Positions 55,510 to 64,000 of a stretch of DNA of 64,000 nt are shown in pieces (the first letter of the stretch is position 1; each line of letters starts with the position of its first letter). The notes below the pieces were generated by a model, which did not search any database, was not told where the DNA came from, and saw only the letters and a list, made by a program, of their open reading frames with translations. The DNA is from Leisingera aquaemixtae (GTDB lineage Bacteria > Pseudomonadota > Alphaproteobacteria > Rhodobacterales > Rhodobacteraceae): NCBI RefSeq assembly GCF_019801145.1, contig NZ_JAHVJQ010000002.1:124001-188000 (forward strand), in the 5' to 3' direction. The translations under genes and the position numbers were made by a program.

Positions 55510-58074
55510 ATGCCGCGTTACATAGCTCCTGAAATCGAAGCACGATGGCAGAAGGCCTGGGACGAGGCCGGGATTTTCCAGGCCAAGCGTACCGGCGACA
55601 AGCCCAAGTATTATGTGCTGGAGATGTTCCCCTACCCGTCGGGCAAGCTGCACATGGGCCATGTGCGCAACTACACGATGGGCGACGTGATCGCGCGCTA
55701 CAAACTGTCCACCGGCCATAACGTGCTGCACCCGATGGGCTTCGACGCGTTCGGTATGCCGGCCGAAAACGCCGCGATGGCTTCGGGCGGGCACCCCAAG
55801 GACTGGACCTATTCAAACATCGACACCATGGTCGAGCAGATGAAGCCGCTGGGCCTGTCGCTGGACTGGAGCCGCATGTTCGCGACCTGCGACCCGGAAT
55901 ATTACGGCCAGCAGCAGGCGCTGTTCCTCGACTTCCTGGAAAAGGGCCTGGTCTACCGCAAGAACGCCGTGGTGAACTGGGACCCCATCGACATGACCGT
56001 GCTGGCCAACGAGCAGGTCGAGAACGGCCGCGGCTGGCGTTCGGGCGCGCTGGTGGAGCGGCGCGAGCTGACCCAGTGGTTCTTCAAGATCTCCGATTTC
56101 TCCGAAGAGCTGCTGTCGGCGCTGGACACTCTTGAAAACTGGCCCGCCAAGGTCCGCCTGATGCAGGAAAACTGGATCGGCAAGTCGCGCGGCCTGCAGT
56201 TCTCCTTTGAACGCACCGACGGCGGCGAGCCGGTCGAGGTTTACACCACCCGCCCCGACACGCTGCTGGGCGCGTCCTTTGTCGGCATCTCGCCCGACCA
56301 TCCGATTGCCAAGGCGCTGGAAGCCGAATCGGACGAGGTTGCGGCATTTGTCGCCGAGTGCCGCAAGGGCGGCACCACCGAGGAAGCCATCGAGACGGCC
56401 GAGAAGCTGGGCTATGACACCGGCATCCGTGTCAAACACCCGCTGAACCCGGAATGGGAGCTGCCGGTCTGGATCGCGAACTTCATCCTGATGGACTACG
56501 GCACCGGCGCGATCTTTGCTTGCCCGGCGCATGACCAGCGCGACCTGGACTTCTGCCGCAAATACGATCTGCCGGTCATCGACACGTTCTTTGCGCTGGA
56601 CAATGACACTCCGGTTGCAAACGAGGCTTTTGTCCCGCCGAAAACCGAGAATGTCCGCTGGGTCGACCATTTCGCCGGTCTGACCGAGGCCACCGGCGAG
56701 GAAGCCATCGATGCCACCGTGGATTATGCGGAAAAGGCCGGCTGGGGCCAGGGCGTCACCAAATACCGCCTGCGTGACTGGGGCCTGAGCCGCCAGCGCT
56801 ACTGGGGCTGCCCGATTCCCGTGGTCCACTGCGGGGACTGCGGCGTGGTGCCGGAGAAGAAAGAGAACTTGCCGATTGCGCTGCCCTATGATGAGGGCGG
56901 CAAGCCGATCGACTTCTCGGTGCCGGGCAACCCGCTGGACCGCCACCCGACGTGGCGTGATTGCGCATGCCCGTCCTGCGGCAAGCCGGCCCAGCGCGAA
57001 ACCGACACCATGGACACTTTTGTCGATTCGTCTTGGTACTTCGCCCGTTTCACCGCACCGCGCGCCGAAACCCCTACCGACATGGCCGAGGCCGAATACT
57101 GGATGAACGTCGACCAGTACATCGGCGGCATCGAGCACGCGATTCTGCACCTGCTTTATTCGCGATTCTTTGCCCGCGCGATGCAGATCTGCGGCCACCT
57201 GCCGGAGAAATCCATCGAGCCGTTCGATGCGCTGTTCACCCAGGGCATGGTGACCCACGCGATCTACAAGACCACCGGCGAGAACCACCGCCCGGTTTAC
57301 CACTATCCCGAAGAAGTGGAGCTGCGCGACGGCAAGGGCTTCCTGAAGGACGGCACTGAGGTGGAGATCATCCCCTCTGCCAAGATGTCCAAGTCCAAAA
57401 ACAACGTCGTGGACCCGCTGCACATCATCTCGTCCTTCGGCGCGGACACTGCCCGCTGGTTCGTGCTGTCGGATTCGCCGCCCGAGCGTGACGTGGAATG
57501 GACCGCTGCCGGCGCCGAAGCCGCCCACAAACACCTGAACCGTGTCTGGAACCTGTGCGACCGCATTGGTGAGATGGATCCGGAGGCGGCGGGCGAAGGC
57601 GACGAGGAGCTGCTGCGCGAGATGCACAAATGCATCCGCGATGTGACGCTGGGCATCGACTCCTTCGGCTTCAACGCCGCGATTGCCAAGCTGTACGCCT
57701 TCACCAACACGCTCGCCAAATCCAAGGCCAGCGCCAAGGTGCAGAAGCAGGCGATCATGACGCTGGCGCAGCTGATGTCCCCGATGACCCCGCACCTGGC
57801 AGAGGACATCTGGAACCATCAGGGCGGCGAAGGCCTGTGCGCCACCGCGCCCTGGCCGGTTGCCGACGACGCCATGCTGGTCGAAGACACCGTCACCCTG
57901 CCGATCCAGATCAACGGCAAGCGCCGCGGCGAGATTGAGGTCGCCAAGGATCTGGACAAGGCAGAGGTTGAAAAACTCGCCCTGGCACACGAAGCTGTGC
58001 AAAAGGCGCTGAATGGCGGCGCCCCTAAGAAGGTGATCGTTGTTCCGGGCCGGATTGTGAATGTCGTTGCTTAA
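55510..58074 (+). CDS. leuS: Leucyl-tRNA synthetase
   Basis: Charges tRNA-Leu, 854 aa. Class I motifs HMGH ([10 protein letters not shown]) and KMSKS ([14 protein letters not shown]) are present, with the CP1 editing domain containing [13 protein letters not shown]. The ATG at 55510 follows AAAGGA and gives [13 protein letters not shown]; an ATG six codons upstream and a longer frame inside the previous gene are less likely. It overlaps lptE by 14 nt. Confidence 0.97.
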   Translation: MPRYIAPEIEARWQKAWDEAGIFQAKRTGDKPKYYVLEMFPYPSGKLHMGHVRNYTMGDVIARYKLSTGHNVLHPMGFDAFGMPAENAAMASGGHPKDWTYSNIDTMVEQMKPLGLSLDWSRMFATCDPEYYGQQQALFLDFLEKGLVYRKNAVVNWDPIDMTVLANEQVENGRGWRSGALVERRELTQWFFKISDFSEELLSALDTLENWPAKVRLMQENWIGKSRGLQFSFERTDGGEPVEVYTTRPDTLLGASFVGISPDHPIAKALEAESDEVAAFVAECRKGGTTEEAIETAEKLGYDTGIRVKHPLNPEWELPVWIANFILMDYGTGAIFACPAHDQRDLDFCRKYDLPVIDTFFALDNDTPVANEAFVPPKTENVRWVDHFAGLTEATGEEAIDATVDYAEKAGWGQGVTKYRLRDWGLSRQRYWGCPIPVVHCGDCGVVPEKKENLPIALPYDEGGKPIDFSVPGNPLDRHPTWRDCACPSCGKPAQRETDTMDTFVDSSWYFARFTAPRAETPTDMAEAEYWMNVDQYIGGIEHAILHLLYSRFFARAMQICGHLPEKSIEPFDALFTQGMVTHAIYKTTGENHRPVYHYPEEVELRDGKGFLKDGTEVEIIPSAKMSKSKNNVVDPLHIISSFGADTARWFVLSDSPPERDVEWTAAGAEAAHKHLNRVWNLCDRIGEMDPEAAGEGDEELLREMHKCIRDVTLGIDSFGFNAAIAKLYAFTNTLAKSKASAKVQKQAIMTLAQLMSPMTPHLAEDIWNHQGGEGLCATAPWPVADDAMLVEDTVTLPIQINGKRRGEIEVAKDLDKAEVEKLALAHEAVQKALNGGAPKKVIVVPGRIVNVVA

Positions 58075-58576
58075 CCGCAGAACCCTGCTGATGGCGCTGC
58101 CCTTGGCGGCAGCTGCCTGCGGCTTCACCCCGGTCTACGCCCCTGGCGGAACCGGCGCGGAGCTGCATGGCCAGATCGAGGTTCAGGCGCCGGAAAAGAT
58201 CAAGGGCGCCAACGGCTCTGATGCCTATTTCCTGGTGCAGAACCTGGAGCAGCGCCTGGGCCGCGGCAGCGGTGCCGCCTACAAGCTGGACCTCACACTC
58301 AGCACTGAGGAAGAGCGCCAGGCGATTACGGCGGATAATGAAATCACCCGCTACTCGGTGATCGGCACCGCAGGATTTTCGCTGACCCGGCAGTCGGATG
58401 GCAAGGTCGCGTCCAGCGGCACTGTGCGGAATTTCACCGGCTACTCCGCCACCGGCTCCACGGTGGAGACTCTGGCCGGCGAGCGGGACGCGCATGAACG
58501 CCTGATGGTGATTCTGGCCGATCAGATCACCACGCAGATCCTGGCAACCGCGGATCTCTCCGCCGCTGCTGAATGA
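58061..58576 (+). CDS. lptE: LPS-assembly lipoprotein LptE
   Basis: Outer-membrane lipoprotein partnering LptD in lipopolysaccharide insertion, 171 aa. Lipobox AAAC gives Cys20 after an N-terminal signal; CGFTPVY is the family start. It lies between leuS and holA with overlaps on both sides, the standard proteobacterial order. Confidence 0.9.
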   Translation: MSLLNRRTLLMALPLAAAACGFTPVYAPGGTGAELHGQIEVQAPEKIKGANGSDAYFLVQNLEQRLGRGSGAAYKLDLTLSTEEERQAITADNEITRYSVIGTAGFSLTRQSDGKVASSGTVRNFTGYSATGSTVETLAGERDAHERLMVILADQITTQILATADLSAAAE

Positions 58577-59601
58577 AGCTTTCCCCGCGCGAAGCTGACG
58601 GCTATTTCGCCAAGCCCGATCCCGGCAAGACCGGCATCCTTATCTATGGCGCCGACGCGATGCGCGTGTCCTTGAAGCGGCAGCAGGTGCTGACCGCCCT
58701 GCTTGGCCCCGGCGCCGAGGAAGAAATGCGCCTGACCCGCCTGCCAGGCGGCGACCTGCGCAAGGATCCGGCGCAGCTGTTGGATGCGGTCAAGGCGGTC
58801 GGGTTCTTTCCCGGTGTCCGGGCGGTGTTTGTCGAAGGCGCCAACGACACCGCCACCCCCGCAATCACCGCAGCACTGGAGGAATGGCAGCCGGGCGATG
58901 CTCAGATCGTGGCCACGGCCGGCCAGCTGAAAGCGTCCTCCAAGCTGCGCAAGGCGTTTGAGGGCCACAGCAACGCCTATGCGGTTGGCATTTACGACGA
59001 CCCGCCCTCGCGTGCCGAGATCGAACGCATTCTGGGCGAGGCCGGCATCCGCGACGTGCCCGGCGACAGCATGTCGGCGCTGACCGATATCGCCAATGAC
59101 ATCGGCCCCGGCAACTTTTCCCGCATGATCGAGAAGCTGGCGCTTTACAAGCACGGCGACAGCAGCCCGCTGTCACTGGACGACATCGGCGCCGTGGCCC
59201 CGCAGTCGACCGAAGCCGCGCTGGATGACGTGCTGAACGTGGTCGCCGAGGGCCGCAGCCCTGAAATCGGCCCGCTGATCCGCCGCCTGCAGGCGCAGGG
59301 CACCAACGCCGTGACCCTCTGCATCGGCGCCACCCGGCATTTCCGCACGCTCTACACCATCGCCTCGGCTCCCGGCGGCCCGGCCCAGGGCATCGGCCAG
59401 CTGCGCCCGCCGCTTTACGGTAAACGCCGCGACCGGATGCTGCGGCAGGCCCAGAACTGGGGCGCAAACCGGCTGGAAACTGCGCTGACGATCATCACCG
59501 ACACCGATCTGGCGCTGCGTTCTGCCGGCCAGACCGCGCCGGCGCTGGCCCTGATGGAACGGGCTTTGATCCGGCTAGCCATGCTCAGCCGCGCCCGCTG
59601 A
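58573..59601 (+). CDS. holA: DNA polymerase III delta subunit
   Basis: Clamp-loader subunit that opens the beta clamp, 342 aa. The YGADAMRVSLKRQQV and the FFPGVRAVFVEGAND stretch match HolA. It overlaps lptE by ATGA. It acts with the dnaN product encoded about 37 kb away in the same window. Confidence 0.93.
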   Translation: MKLSPREADGYFAKPDPGKTGILIYGADAMRVSLKRQQVLTALLGPGAEEEMRLTRLPGGDLRKDPAQLLDAVKAVGFFPGVRAVFVEGANDTATPAITAALEEWQPGDAQIVATAGQLKASSKLRKAFEGHSNAYAVGIYDDPPSRAEIERILGEAGIRDVPGDSMSALTDIANDIGPGNFSRMIEKLALYKHGDSSPLSLDDIGAVAPQSTEAALDDVLNVVAEGRSPEIGPLIRRLQAQGTNAVTLCIGATRHFRTLYTIASAPGGPAQGIGQLRPPLYGKRRDRMLRQAQNWGANRLETALTIITDTDLALRSAGQTAPALALMERALIRLAMLSRAR

Positions 59602-59677
59602 TCCCGAAACGCACCGTCCCGCTTGATCCGCCTTGCAGCGCCGCCCATCATGGCACGGTAAGAACAGGAGAAAGACG

Positions 59678-60268
59678 ATGTATACGGTCACCGGCATTCC
59701 GCTTACCCGCACCTTCCGGGTGCTGTGGGCGCTTGAAGAGCTTGGGCAGCCCTACGAGCTGAATCAGCATGGCCCCCGCAGCCCGGAAGTGCAGGCGCTG
59801 AATGTCTCTGGCAAGGTCCCGGTGCTGCAGGCGGAAGGTGAGGTCATCACCGATTCGACTGCAATTCTCACCTACCTGGCTGACAAGCACGGCGCGCTGA
59901 CGGCCCCCGCGGGAACCATTGGGCGCGCCAAGCAGGACGCGATGACCCATCTGCTGCTGGACGAGGTCGATGCCGTCCTTTGGGCCGCGGCACGGCACAG
60001 CTTCATCCTGCCCGAGGAACAGCGGGTGCCAGAGGTGAAAGGCAGCCTGAAATGGGAGTTTGCCCACAACCTGTCGCGCCTTGAAAGCAAGATGGCAGGC
60101 CCCTTCCTGATGGGAGAGGAGTTCACCATCGCCGACATCATCTGCACCCATTGCCTGAACTGGGCGCGCAGCGCCAAGTTCCCGGTCGAGGGTGAAAAGC
60201 TGCAGGACTACGGCAAACGGATGCGGGAACGCCCGGCGTTTCAGCGGGTGGCCGAACTCGCCAAGTAA
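59678..60268 (+). CDS. Glutathione S-transferase family protein
   Basis: GST-fold protein of 196 aa. N-terminal thioredoxin-like domain with TRTFRVLWALEELGQPYEL, cis-Pro in GKVPVLQ and ESxA-like DSTAIL; all-helical C-terminus with EEFTIADIICTH. The substrate is unknown. The start at 59678 follows CAGGAG. Its tail overlaps the converging YhiN-like gene by 28 nt. Confidence 0.88.
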   Translation: MYTVTGIPLTRTFRVLWALEELGQPYELNQHGPRSPEVQALNVSGKVPVLQAEGEVITDSTAILTYLADKHGALTAPAGTIGRAKQDAMTHLLLDEVDAVLWAAARHSFILPEEQRVPEVKGSLKWEFAHNLSRLESKMAGPFLMGEEFTIADIICTHCLNWARSAKFPVEGEKLQDYGKRMRERPAFQRVAELAK

Positions 60269-61440
60269 CCCGCCGCCGCCTGCCCTGCCCAGCGCCCGGT
60301 GGCCAGGCAGGCGGTCAGCAGATAACCGCCCGTCGGGGCTTCCCAATCCAGCATCTCCCCGGCGCAGAAAATTCCGGGGATTTGTTTCAGCATCAGGTTG
60401 CCATCCACTGCATCACGGCAAACGCCGCCGGCGGTCGAAATCGCCTCGTCCATCGGGCGCAAACCCGCGTGTTTCACCGGCAGCGCCTTGATCAGCCTTG
60501 CCAGGGCCTGCGCCTCCTGCGGCAGCGGGCGCCCGAATTCCTGCAACAGCGCCACCGCAGCCGGTGACAGCTTCAAGGCCTTGCGCAGGTGGTTGGAGAA
60601 ACTCGCCTTGCCGCGCGGGCGCGACAGGCGGCGGGCAACTTCCGCCTCTTCCAGATCCGGAAGCAGATCCATTTGCAGCACCGCACCCTCCCGCACCGCG
60701 GCACAGACGGAATAGATACCGCCGCCCTCCAGCCCGCGCTGCGAAATTACCGCTTCACCGCGCGAAACCTGGCCGCCCGCCCGCAGCGCAATCCCTTTGA
60801 GCGGCTGGCCGAATTGCGGTGCCATGTGCTTGGACCACTCCACCAGCAGCCCGGCATTGGCAGGCTTGAATGGGGAAACTTCTACCGCTCGTTCCTGCAA
60901 CAGCGGCCGCCACGCCCCATCCGACCCCAGCCGCGCCCAGCTTGCACCGCCAAGCGCCAGAACGGTGGTGCCTGCCTCAATCCGCACCGAACCGCTTGGC
61001 GTTTCAAAAAGAAGAGCCGCGCCGTCCCAGCCGGCCCAGCGCCAGCGGGTGCGGATCTGCACGCCATACCCGCCCAAACGCCCCAGCCAGGCCCGCAAAA
61101 GCGGCGATGCTTTCATCACCTTCGGGAACACCCGGCCGGTGGAGCCGGTGAACAGCTCGCTCCCCAGCCCCTGCGCCCAGACCTGCACTGCCTGTGCATC
61201 AAAGTCCCGGATCATCGGCGCCAGCCAGTCCGCTGCCTCACCGTAGCGGGTGATCAGCTGTTCGAAACGTTCGTCCTTGGTCAGGTTCAGGCCGGATTTG
61301 CCCGCCATCAGGAACTTGCGGGCAGCTGACGGCTTGGCCTCAGCCACCAGCACCCGGTGCCCGGCGCGGCCCAGTTCTTCGGCAGCCATCAGCCCGGCTG
61401 GCCCGGCTCCGATCACCACTGCGTCCCACGCCTCTGTCAT
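60241..61440 (-). CDS. HI0933/YhiN-like flavoprotein (TIGR03862 type)
   Basis: FAD-binding oxidoreductase, 399 aa, with AVVIGAGPAGLMAAEEL at the start and ARKFLMAGKSGLNLTKDE, the family signature. C-terminal FAD block GVCRDAVDGNLMLKQIPGIFCAGEMLDWEAPTGGY is split across the last 60 residues. The physiological role is unknown. Confidence 0.88.
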   Translation of the reverse strand: MTEAWDAVVIGAGPAGLMAAEELGRAGHRVLVAEAKPSAARKFLMAGKSGLNLTKDERFEQLITRYGEAADWLAPMIRDFDAQAVQVWAQGLGSELFTGSTGRVFPKVMKASPLLRAWLGRLGGYGVQIRTRWRWAGWDGAALLFETPSGSVRIEAGTTVLALGGASWARLGSDGAWRPLLQERAVEVSPFKPANAGLLVEWSKHMAPQFGQPLKGIALRAGGQVSRGEAVISQRGLEGGGIYSVCAAVREGAVLQMDLLPDLEEAEVARRLSRPRGKASFSNHLRKALKLSPAAVALLQEFGRPLPQEAQALARLIKALPVKHAGLRPMDEAISTAGGVCRDAVDGNLMLKQIPGIFCAGEMLDWEAPTGGYLLTACLATGRWAGQAAAGYLASSATR

Positions 61441-61508
61441 GCCATCCCCTTGCCAGCCCTTGCCGCCGGCGTGTCTAGTGCCCGCACGAAACCAGCCGAG
61501 GCCTGTGC

Positions 61509-61802
61509 ATGTCTGATCCGAACTGCCCGCTGTGCGGCCGCCCTATCCCAAAGGGTGCGCCGCAAAGCCTGCACCATCTGATCCCAAAACTGAAAGGAGG
61601 CAAGGGCGGACCAACCGTTCTGCTGCATGACATCTGCCACCGCGAGATTCACGCCACGCTGACAGAGGCGGAATTGGCCCGCGACTTCAACACACCGGAA
61701 GCGCTGCAAGCCCATCCGCGGCTGGCAAAGTTCATCGCCTGGGTTCAGAAACGTCCGCCGGATTTCCGCTCCCGCGTGCCCGGCAAGCGGCGCAAGCGCT
61801 AA
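61509..61802 (+). CDS. HNH endonuclease-like protein
   Basis: Small protein of 97 aa with Cys-x2-Cys (CPLCG), HHLIPKLKGG, and CHREIHATLTE, matching the zinc-containing HNH fold. It could be a solitary nuclease; no phage or defence genes are nearby. The ATG at 61509 follows GAGG. Its tail overlaps the VOC gene by 4 nt. Confidence 0.85.
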   Translation: MSDPNCPLCGRPIPKGAPQSLHHLIPKLKGGKGGPTVLLHDICHREIHATLTEAELARDFNTPEALQAHPRLAKFIAWVQKRPPDFRSRVPGKRRKR

Positions 61803-62485
61803 CTGATTTCAAGCCCTATAAAGGCCGGGCTGTCACGCAGCTGCGCCCCGGGAATGTGCTGAAACTCCAATGTTGTGTAGGGCCGCCGCCACAGCCATTC
61901 CCGGTTCGCCAGCGACTGCAAATCCGCATCCGGCGGTGTTTCCGTTGTAAAGCCAAGAAAATGCAGGTCGAACCCGAACTCCGCCACATCCTGAACTGAC
62001 AAGAGCTTCATGTCTGCACGCAGGGCAAGCTCGGCCGCGATGTCCCCGGTCCGCAACGTGATCTGCCCGACATGCGCGCCGCCGCCCAGCGGCAGTGCAG
62101 GATCGCCGGCACCGTCTGGCCGGTTGCCAAGGAAATCATGCTGCAAAAGCTCTATGGCAAAGCCTTCGGGATCGTGCAGATGCGCCATATAGCCGATATC
62201 GCGGAACTGGTGCGGCGCAGAAACCTCCACGCCCTTCTGCCGCAAATGCTCACAGGCGATGTCCAGATCGGGCAGGCAAATGCCGATCTTCCAATAACGT
62301 TCATCGCGTGAATGCGGCGCCCGGCTGCCGCCGGGCAGCAGGATCAGGTCCGCATCCCCGCCGGCATAACCGGCACGCCAGGCTTCACCCTCAGACCGTG
62401 CCTCCATGCCGAGCACATCCGCGTAAAACCCCGCCAGCATCTTTGGGTCTTCGACCTGTAGCCGAAGGCCTGAAAGCCGCTTCAC
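61799..62485 (-). CDS. Glyoxalase/VOC superfamily protein, two-domain
   Basis: Protein of about 228 aa with two VOC modules (ADVLGMEARSEGEAW and the second half around GGGAHVGQITLRTGD). Metal-type residues His and Glu are present (HLHDPEGFAIELLQH). Function within the operon is unknown, perhaps dioxygenase-like. The GTG at 62485 overlapping the hydratase stop is the probable start; an earlier GTG at 62491 is possible. Confidence 0.82.
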   Translation of the reverse strand: MKRLSGLRLQVEDPKMLAGFYADVLGMEARSEGEAWRAGYAGGDADLILLPGGSRAPHSRDERYWKIGICLPDLDIACEHLRQKGVEVSAPHQFRDIGYMAHLHDPEGFAIELLQHDFLGNRPDGAGDPALPLGGGAHVGQITLRTGDIAAELALRADMKLLSVQDVAEFGFDLHFLGFTTETPPDADLQSLANREWLWRRPYTTLEFQHIPGAQLRDSPAFIGLEIS

Positions 62486-63093
62486 CGGCACATCCTCAGG
62501 ATGCCGGCGGCAATTTCCGGTTTGGCCTCCAGCGAATGCGCCAGCAAATCCTCCGCCGTGTCCAGCAAGGCCTCAGGCTCCACAATCCGGTCCACGAGGC
62601 CGTAGTCGTATGCCTCCTGCGCGGTGATCTTCTGCCCGGCCGCCAGGATCATCTTAGTGCGGGCAGGCCCGATCAGAGCAGCCATCCGGCCCGCGTCCGA
62701 AGGCTGCGGCAAATAACCAAGCTTCATCACCGGGTAGAAGAATTTGGCCGATGGCACCGCGATGCGGATATCGCAAGCCAGCACCATGCCATTGGCGCCG
62801 CCCGCCAAGGTGCCGTTCAGCGCGGCCACCTTGAGGCAGGGAACAGCGGCCATTGCCGCCGACAGCCGCTCCCACACCGGCGAGGTCGCCAGGCCTGCCC
62901 GCGCCTCATCCAGATCGGCACCGGCGCTGAACACCTTGCCGGTTCCGGTCAGGATCAGCCCGCGGGCCTCCTGCGCGCGTTCGGCAATCTCCGCCAGCTC
63001 TGTGAGCATTGCTTCTGTCAGCGAATTCGCCTTGTCCGGCCGGTTGATGGTGACGGTCCACAGACCGTTTTCCGCGATTTCCAGTCCGATCAT
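62482..63093 (-). CDS. Enoyl-CoA hydratase/isomerase family protein
   Basis: Crotonase-fold protein, 203 aa. The oxyanion-hole segments SAGADLDEAR and GTLAGGANGMVLACDIRI are visible. It is shorter than the usual 255-265 aa crotonases, lacking much of the C-terminal helical trimerisation part. It overlaps the SDR gene by ATGA, so it probably belongs with it in fatty or amino acid CoA metabolism. Confidence 0.85.
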   Translation of the reverse strand: MIGLEIAENGLWTVTINRPDKANSLTEAMLTELAEIAERAQEARGLILTGTGKVFSAGADLDEARAGLATSPVWERLSAAMAAVPCLKVAALNGTLAGGANGMVLACDIRIAVPSAKFFYPVMKLGYLPQPSDAGRMAALIGPARTKMILAAGQKITAQEAYDYGLVDRIVEPEALLDTAEDLLAHSLEAKPEIAAGILRMCR

Positions 63094-63839
63094 ACCAGGC
63101 CCACCCGTTTGCGGATGCTGTCCTCGCGCAGGGAAACCTCTTGGCCTACATAATCATCTGCGTCGCCAGTGCACATCCACATCAGCGTCCGGGCCGGCCA
63201 TTCGGCCGGAATATGGTCTTCCCAGTCCAGCTCGCTCACCGGGTTGATGCCGCTGGCCTTGATCTCGCGCTGCATCTGGGTCGCAACCGTCCCTGGCGAC
63301 AGGCCCATGGCGCGGATGCCGTTGCCGCGTTCTTCCAGGTCGAGCGCAGAAGTCAGCATCGCCGCGCCTGCCTTCGACGAACAATAGGCACTCCACCCTT
63401 CCAGCGGCCGGTGCGCCGCGCCGGAGCTGACGGTAATGATGGTGCCGCCCCCCGATGGCTTCATCAGCGGCAGCGCAGCCCGCATGCCGTTGAAAACGCC
63501 TTTCAGGTTGATGTCGATCAGCTTGCCCCAGCCGTCCGGCGATGCATCCTCCAGCCGGGCTATCGGTTCGATCACCCCGGCATTGTTGATCAGGACGTCC
63601 AGGCTGCCGAATTGCTGGCGCGCCTTGGCCAGCGCCGCCTCCACCGAAGCATAGTCAGCCACATCACAGGCAAAGGCCAGCACGTTTCCGCCGATCTCCT
63701 CTGCCAGCGCCTTCAGGGCATCGCCGCTCCTTGCCAGCAAGGCCAGATTGGCCCCGGCGGCAGCAAAGAGGCGGGCCGCATCCGCACCAATCCCGCGGCT
63801 AGCGCCTGTAATTGCAATTGTTTTTCCGTTGAAATCCAT
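63090..63839 (-). CDS. Short-chain dehydrogenase/reductase
   Basis: NAD(P)-dependent oxidoreductase, 249 aa. Cofactor motif TGASRGIG at the N-terminus, NNAG near 85, and the catalytic Ser-Tyr-Lys as VSSG, YCSSK. The start at 63839 follows GGAGGGACGG. It heads the SDR-hydratase-VOC operon. The substrate is not identifiable from motifs. Confidence 0.9.
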   Translation of the reverse strand: MDFNGKTIAITGASRGIGADAARLFAAAGANLALLARSGDALKALAEEIGGNVLAFACDVADYASVEAALAKARQQFGSLDVLINNAGVIEPIARLEDASPDGWGKLIDINLKGVFNGMRAALPLMKPSGGGTIITVSSGAAHRPLEGWSAYCSSKAGAAMLTSALDLEERGNGIRAMGLSPGTVATQMQREIKASGINPVSELDWEDHIPAEWPARTLMWMCTGDADDYVGQEVSLREDSIRKRVGLV

Positions 63840-63974
63840 CCGCCGTCCCTCCAAGTGACTGATAACCCATGTGGTAAAGCCCTTAGGGGGAACGGTCCAG
63901 CCCAAGGCCCCCTTGACGGCGCTGCCTGCCGGGCCGACGATGATTTCAATTATCTCACAGAGAAAGGTTCTCTA

Positions 63975-64000
63975 ATGTCCGTTATTTTTGCGCGCGGCGG
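63975..64000 (+). CDS. Start of a gene cut by the window edge (partial)
   Basis: ATG at 63975 preceded by GAAAGG at good spacing, beginning MSVIFARG and continuing beyond the window. It is divergent from the SDR gene. No assignment is possible from eight residues. Confidence 0.5.

Noticed and set aside
55813-58128. Long open frame on the minus strand across leuS
   Set aside because: Antisense to leuS, repetitive-looking and without motifs.
61509-61802. HNH protein as part of a phage or defence island
   Set aside because: Flanked by ordinary metabolic genes with no integrase, capsid, restriction or toxin genes nearby.

Overview
The window is a high-GC, gene-dense chromosomal segment. It looks like a marine alphaproteobacterium of the Roseobacter group (Rhodobacteraceae, Leisingera/Phaeobacter/Ruegeria-like). 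The evidence is the dnaN-recF-gyrB housekeeping block, a napEFDABC operon, a CenR-type regulator, leuS-lptE-holA, and GcvT-fused methylamine-type oxidoreductases. There are no rRNA or tRNA genes, no transposases, no CRISPR arrays and no phage genes, so it reads as core chromosome with small accessory inserts. This taxonomic view rests on gene content only.

Layout. 1-4.9 kb: end of a peptide-type ABC importer operon (two permeases, one double ATPase) with an aldehyde dehydrogenase. 4.9-9.2 kb (minus): pncA, a membrane hybrid histidine kinase and pncB, so NAD salvage enzymes flank a sensor. 9.4-10.3 kb: trhO. 10.4-15 kb (minus): periplasmic nitrate reductase napEFDABC with an FNR-like box upstream. 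15.4-22.1 kb: gyrB, recF and dnaN (minus), interrupted between recF and gyrB by a LysE exporter, a TetR regulator and a quinone reductase; the TetR/reductase gap carries three TGACCGCGGTCA-type palindromes.

22.4-31.4 kb (minus): the most distinctive region. An XRE-cupin regulator with two inverted-repeat operators is followed by a GFA-type (formaldehyde-related) protein, a FAD/GcvT demethylating dehydrogenase, an MDR oxidoreductase, a homocysteine S-methyltransferase and a GlxA/GbdR-like AraC regulator, and then by a second FAD/GcvT dehydrogenase. I read it as a catabolic module for an N-methylated compound (betaine, dimethylglycine or sarcosine type) feeding C1 units to tetrahydrofolate and homocysteine. 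Next come free methionine-R-sulfoxide reductase and a thiolase.

33.4-48.5 kb: an orphan STAS/RsbW-like partner-switching pair, a large inverted repeat, a gamma-glutamyltransferase-like enzyme, hspQ, an SLT-type lipoprotein, an adenylate cyclase-alpha/beta hydrolase fusion, lolA-ftsK, an aminotransferase, an amidase, a UbiH-type hydroxylase, a Trm112-like protein, a Lon-N-domain protein and a CnoX/YbbN-like thioredoxin. 48.6-64 kb: a small membrane protein, xthA, cenR, a ribA with a degenerate RibB-like N-terminus, an L,D-transpeptidase-like gene, yggS, a porin, leuS-lptE-holA, a GST, a YhiN-like flavoprotein, an HNH protein, and a VOC/enoyl-CoA hydratase/SDR operon. A new gene starts at the right edge.

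Start codons were moved from the longest open frame to the nearest start with a Shine-Dalgarno or ATGA-type overlap wherever the upstream residues looked non-coding.
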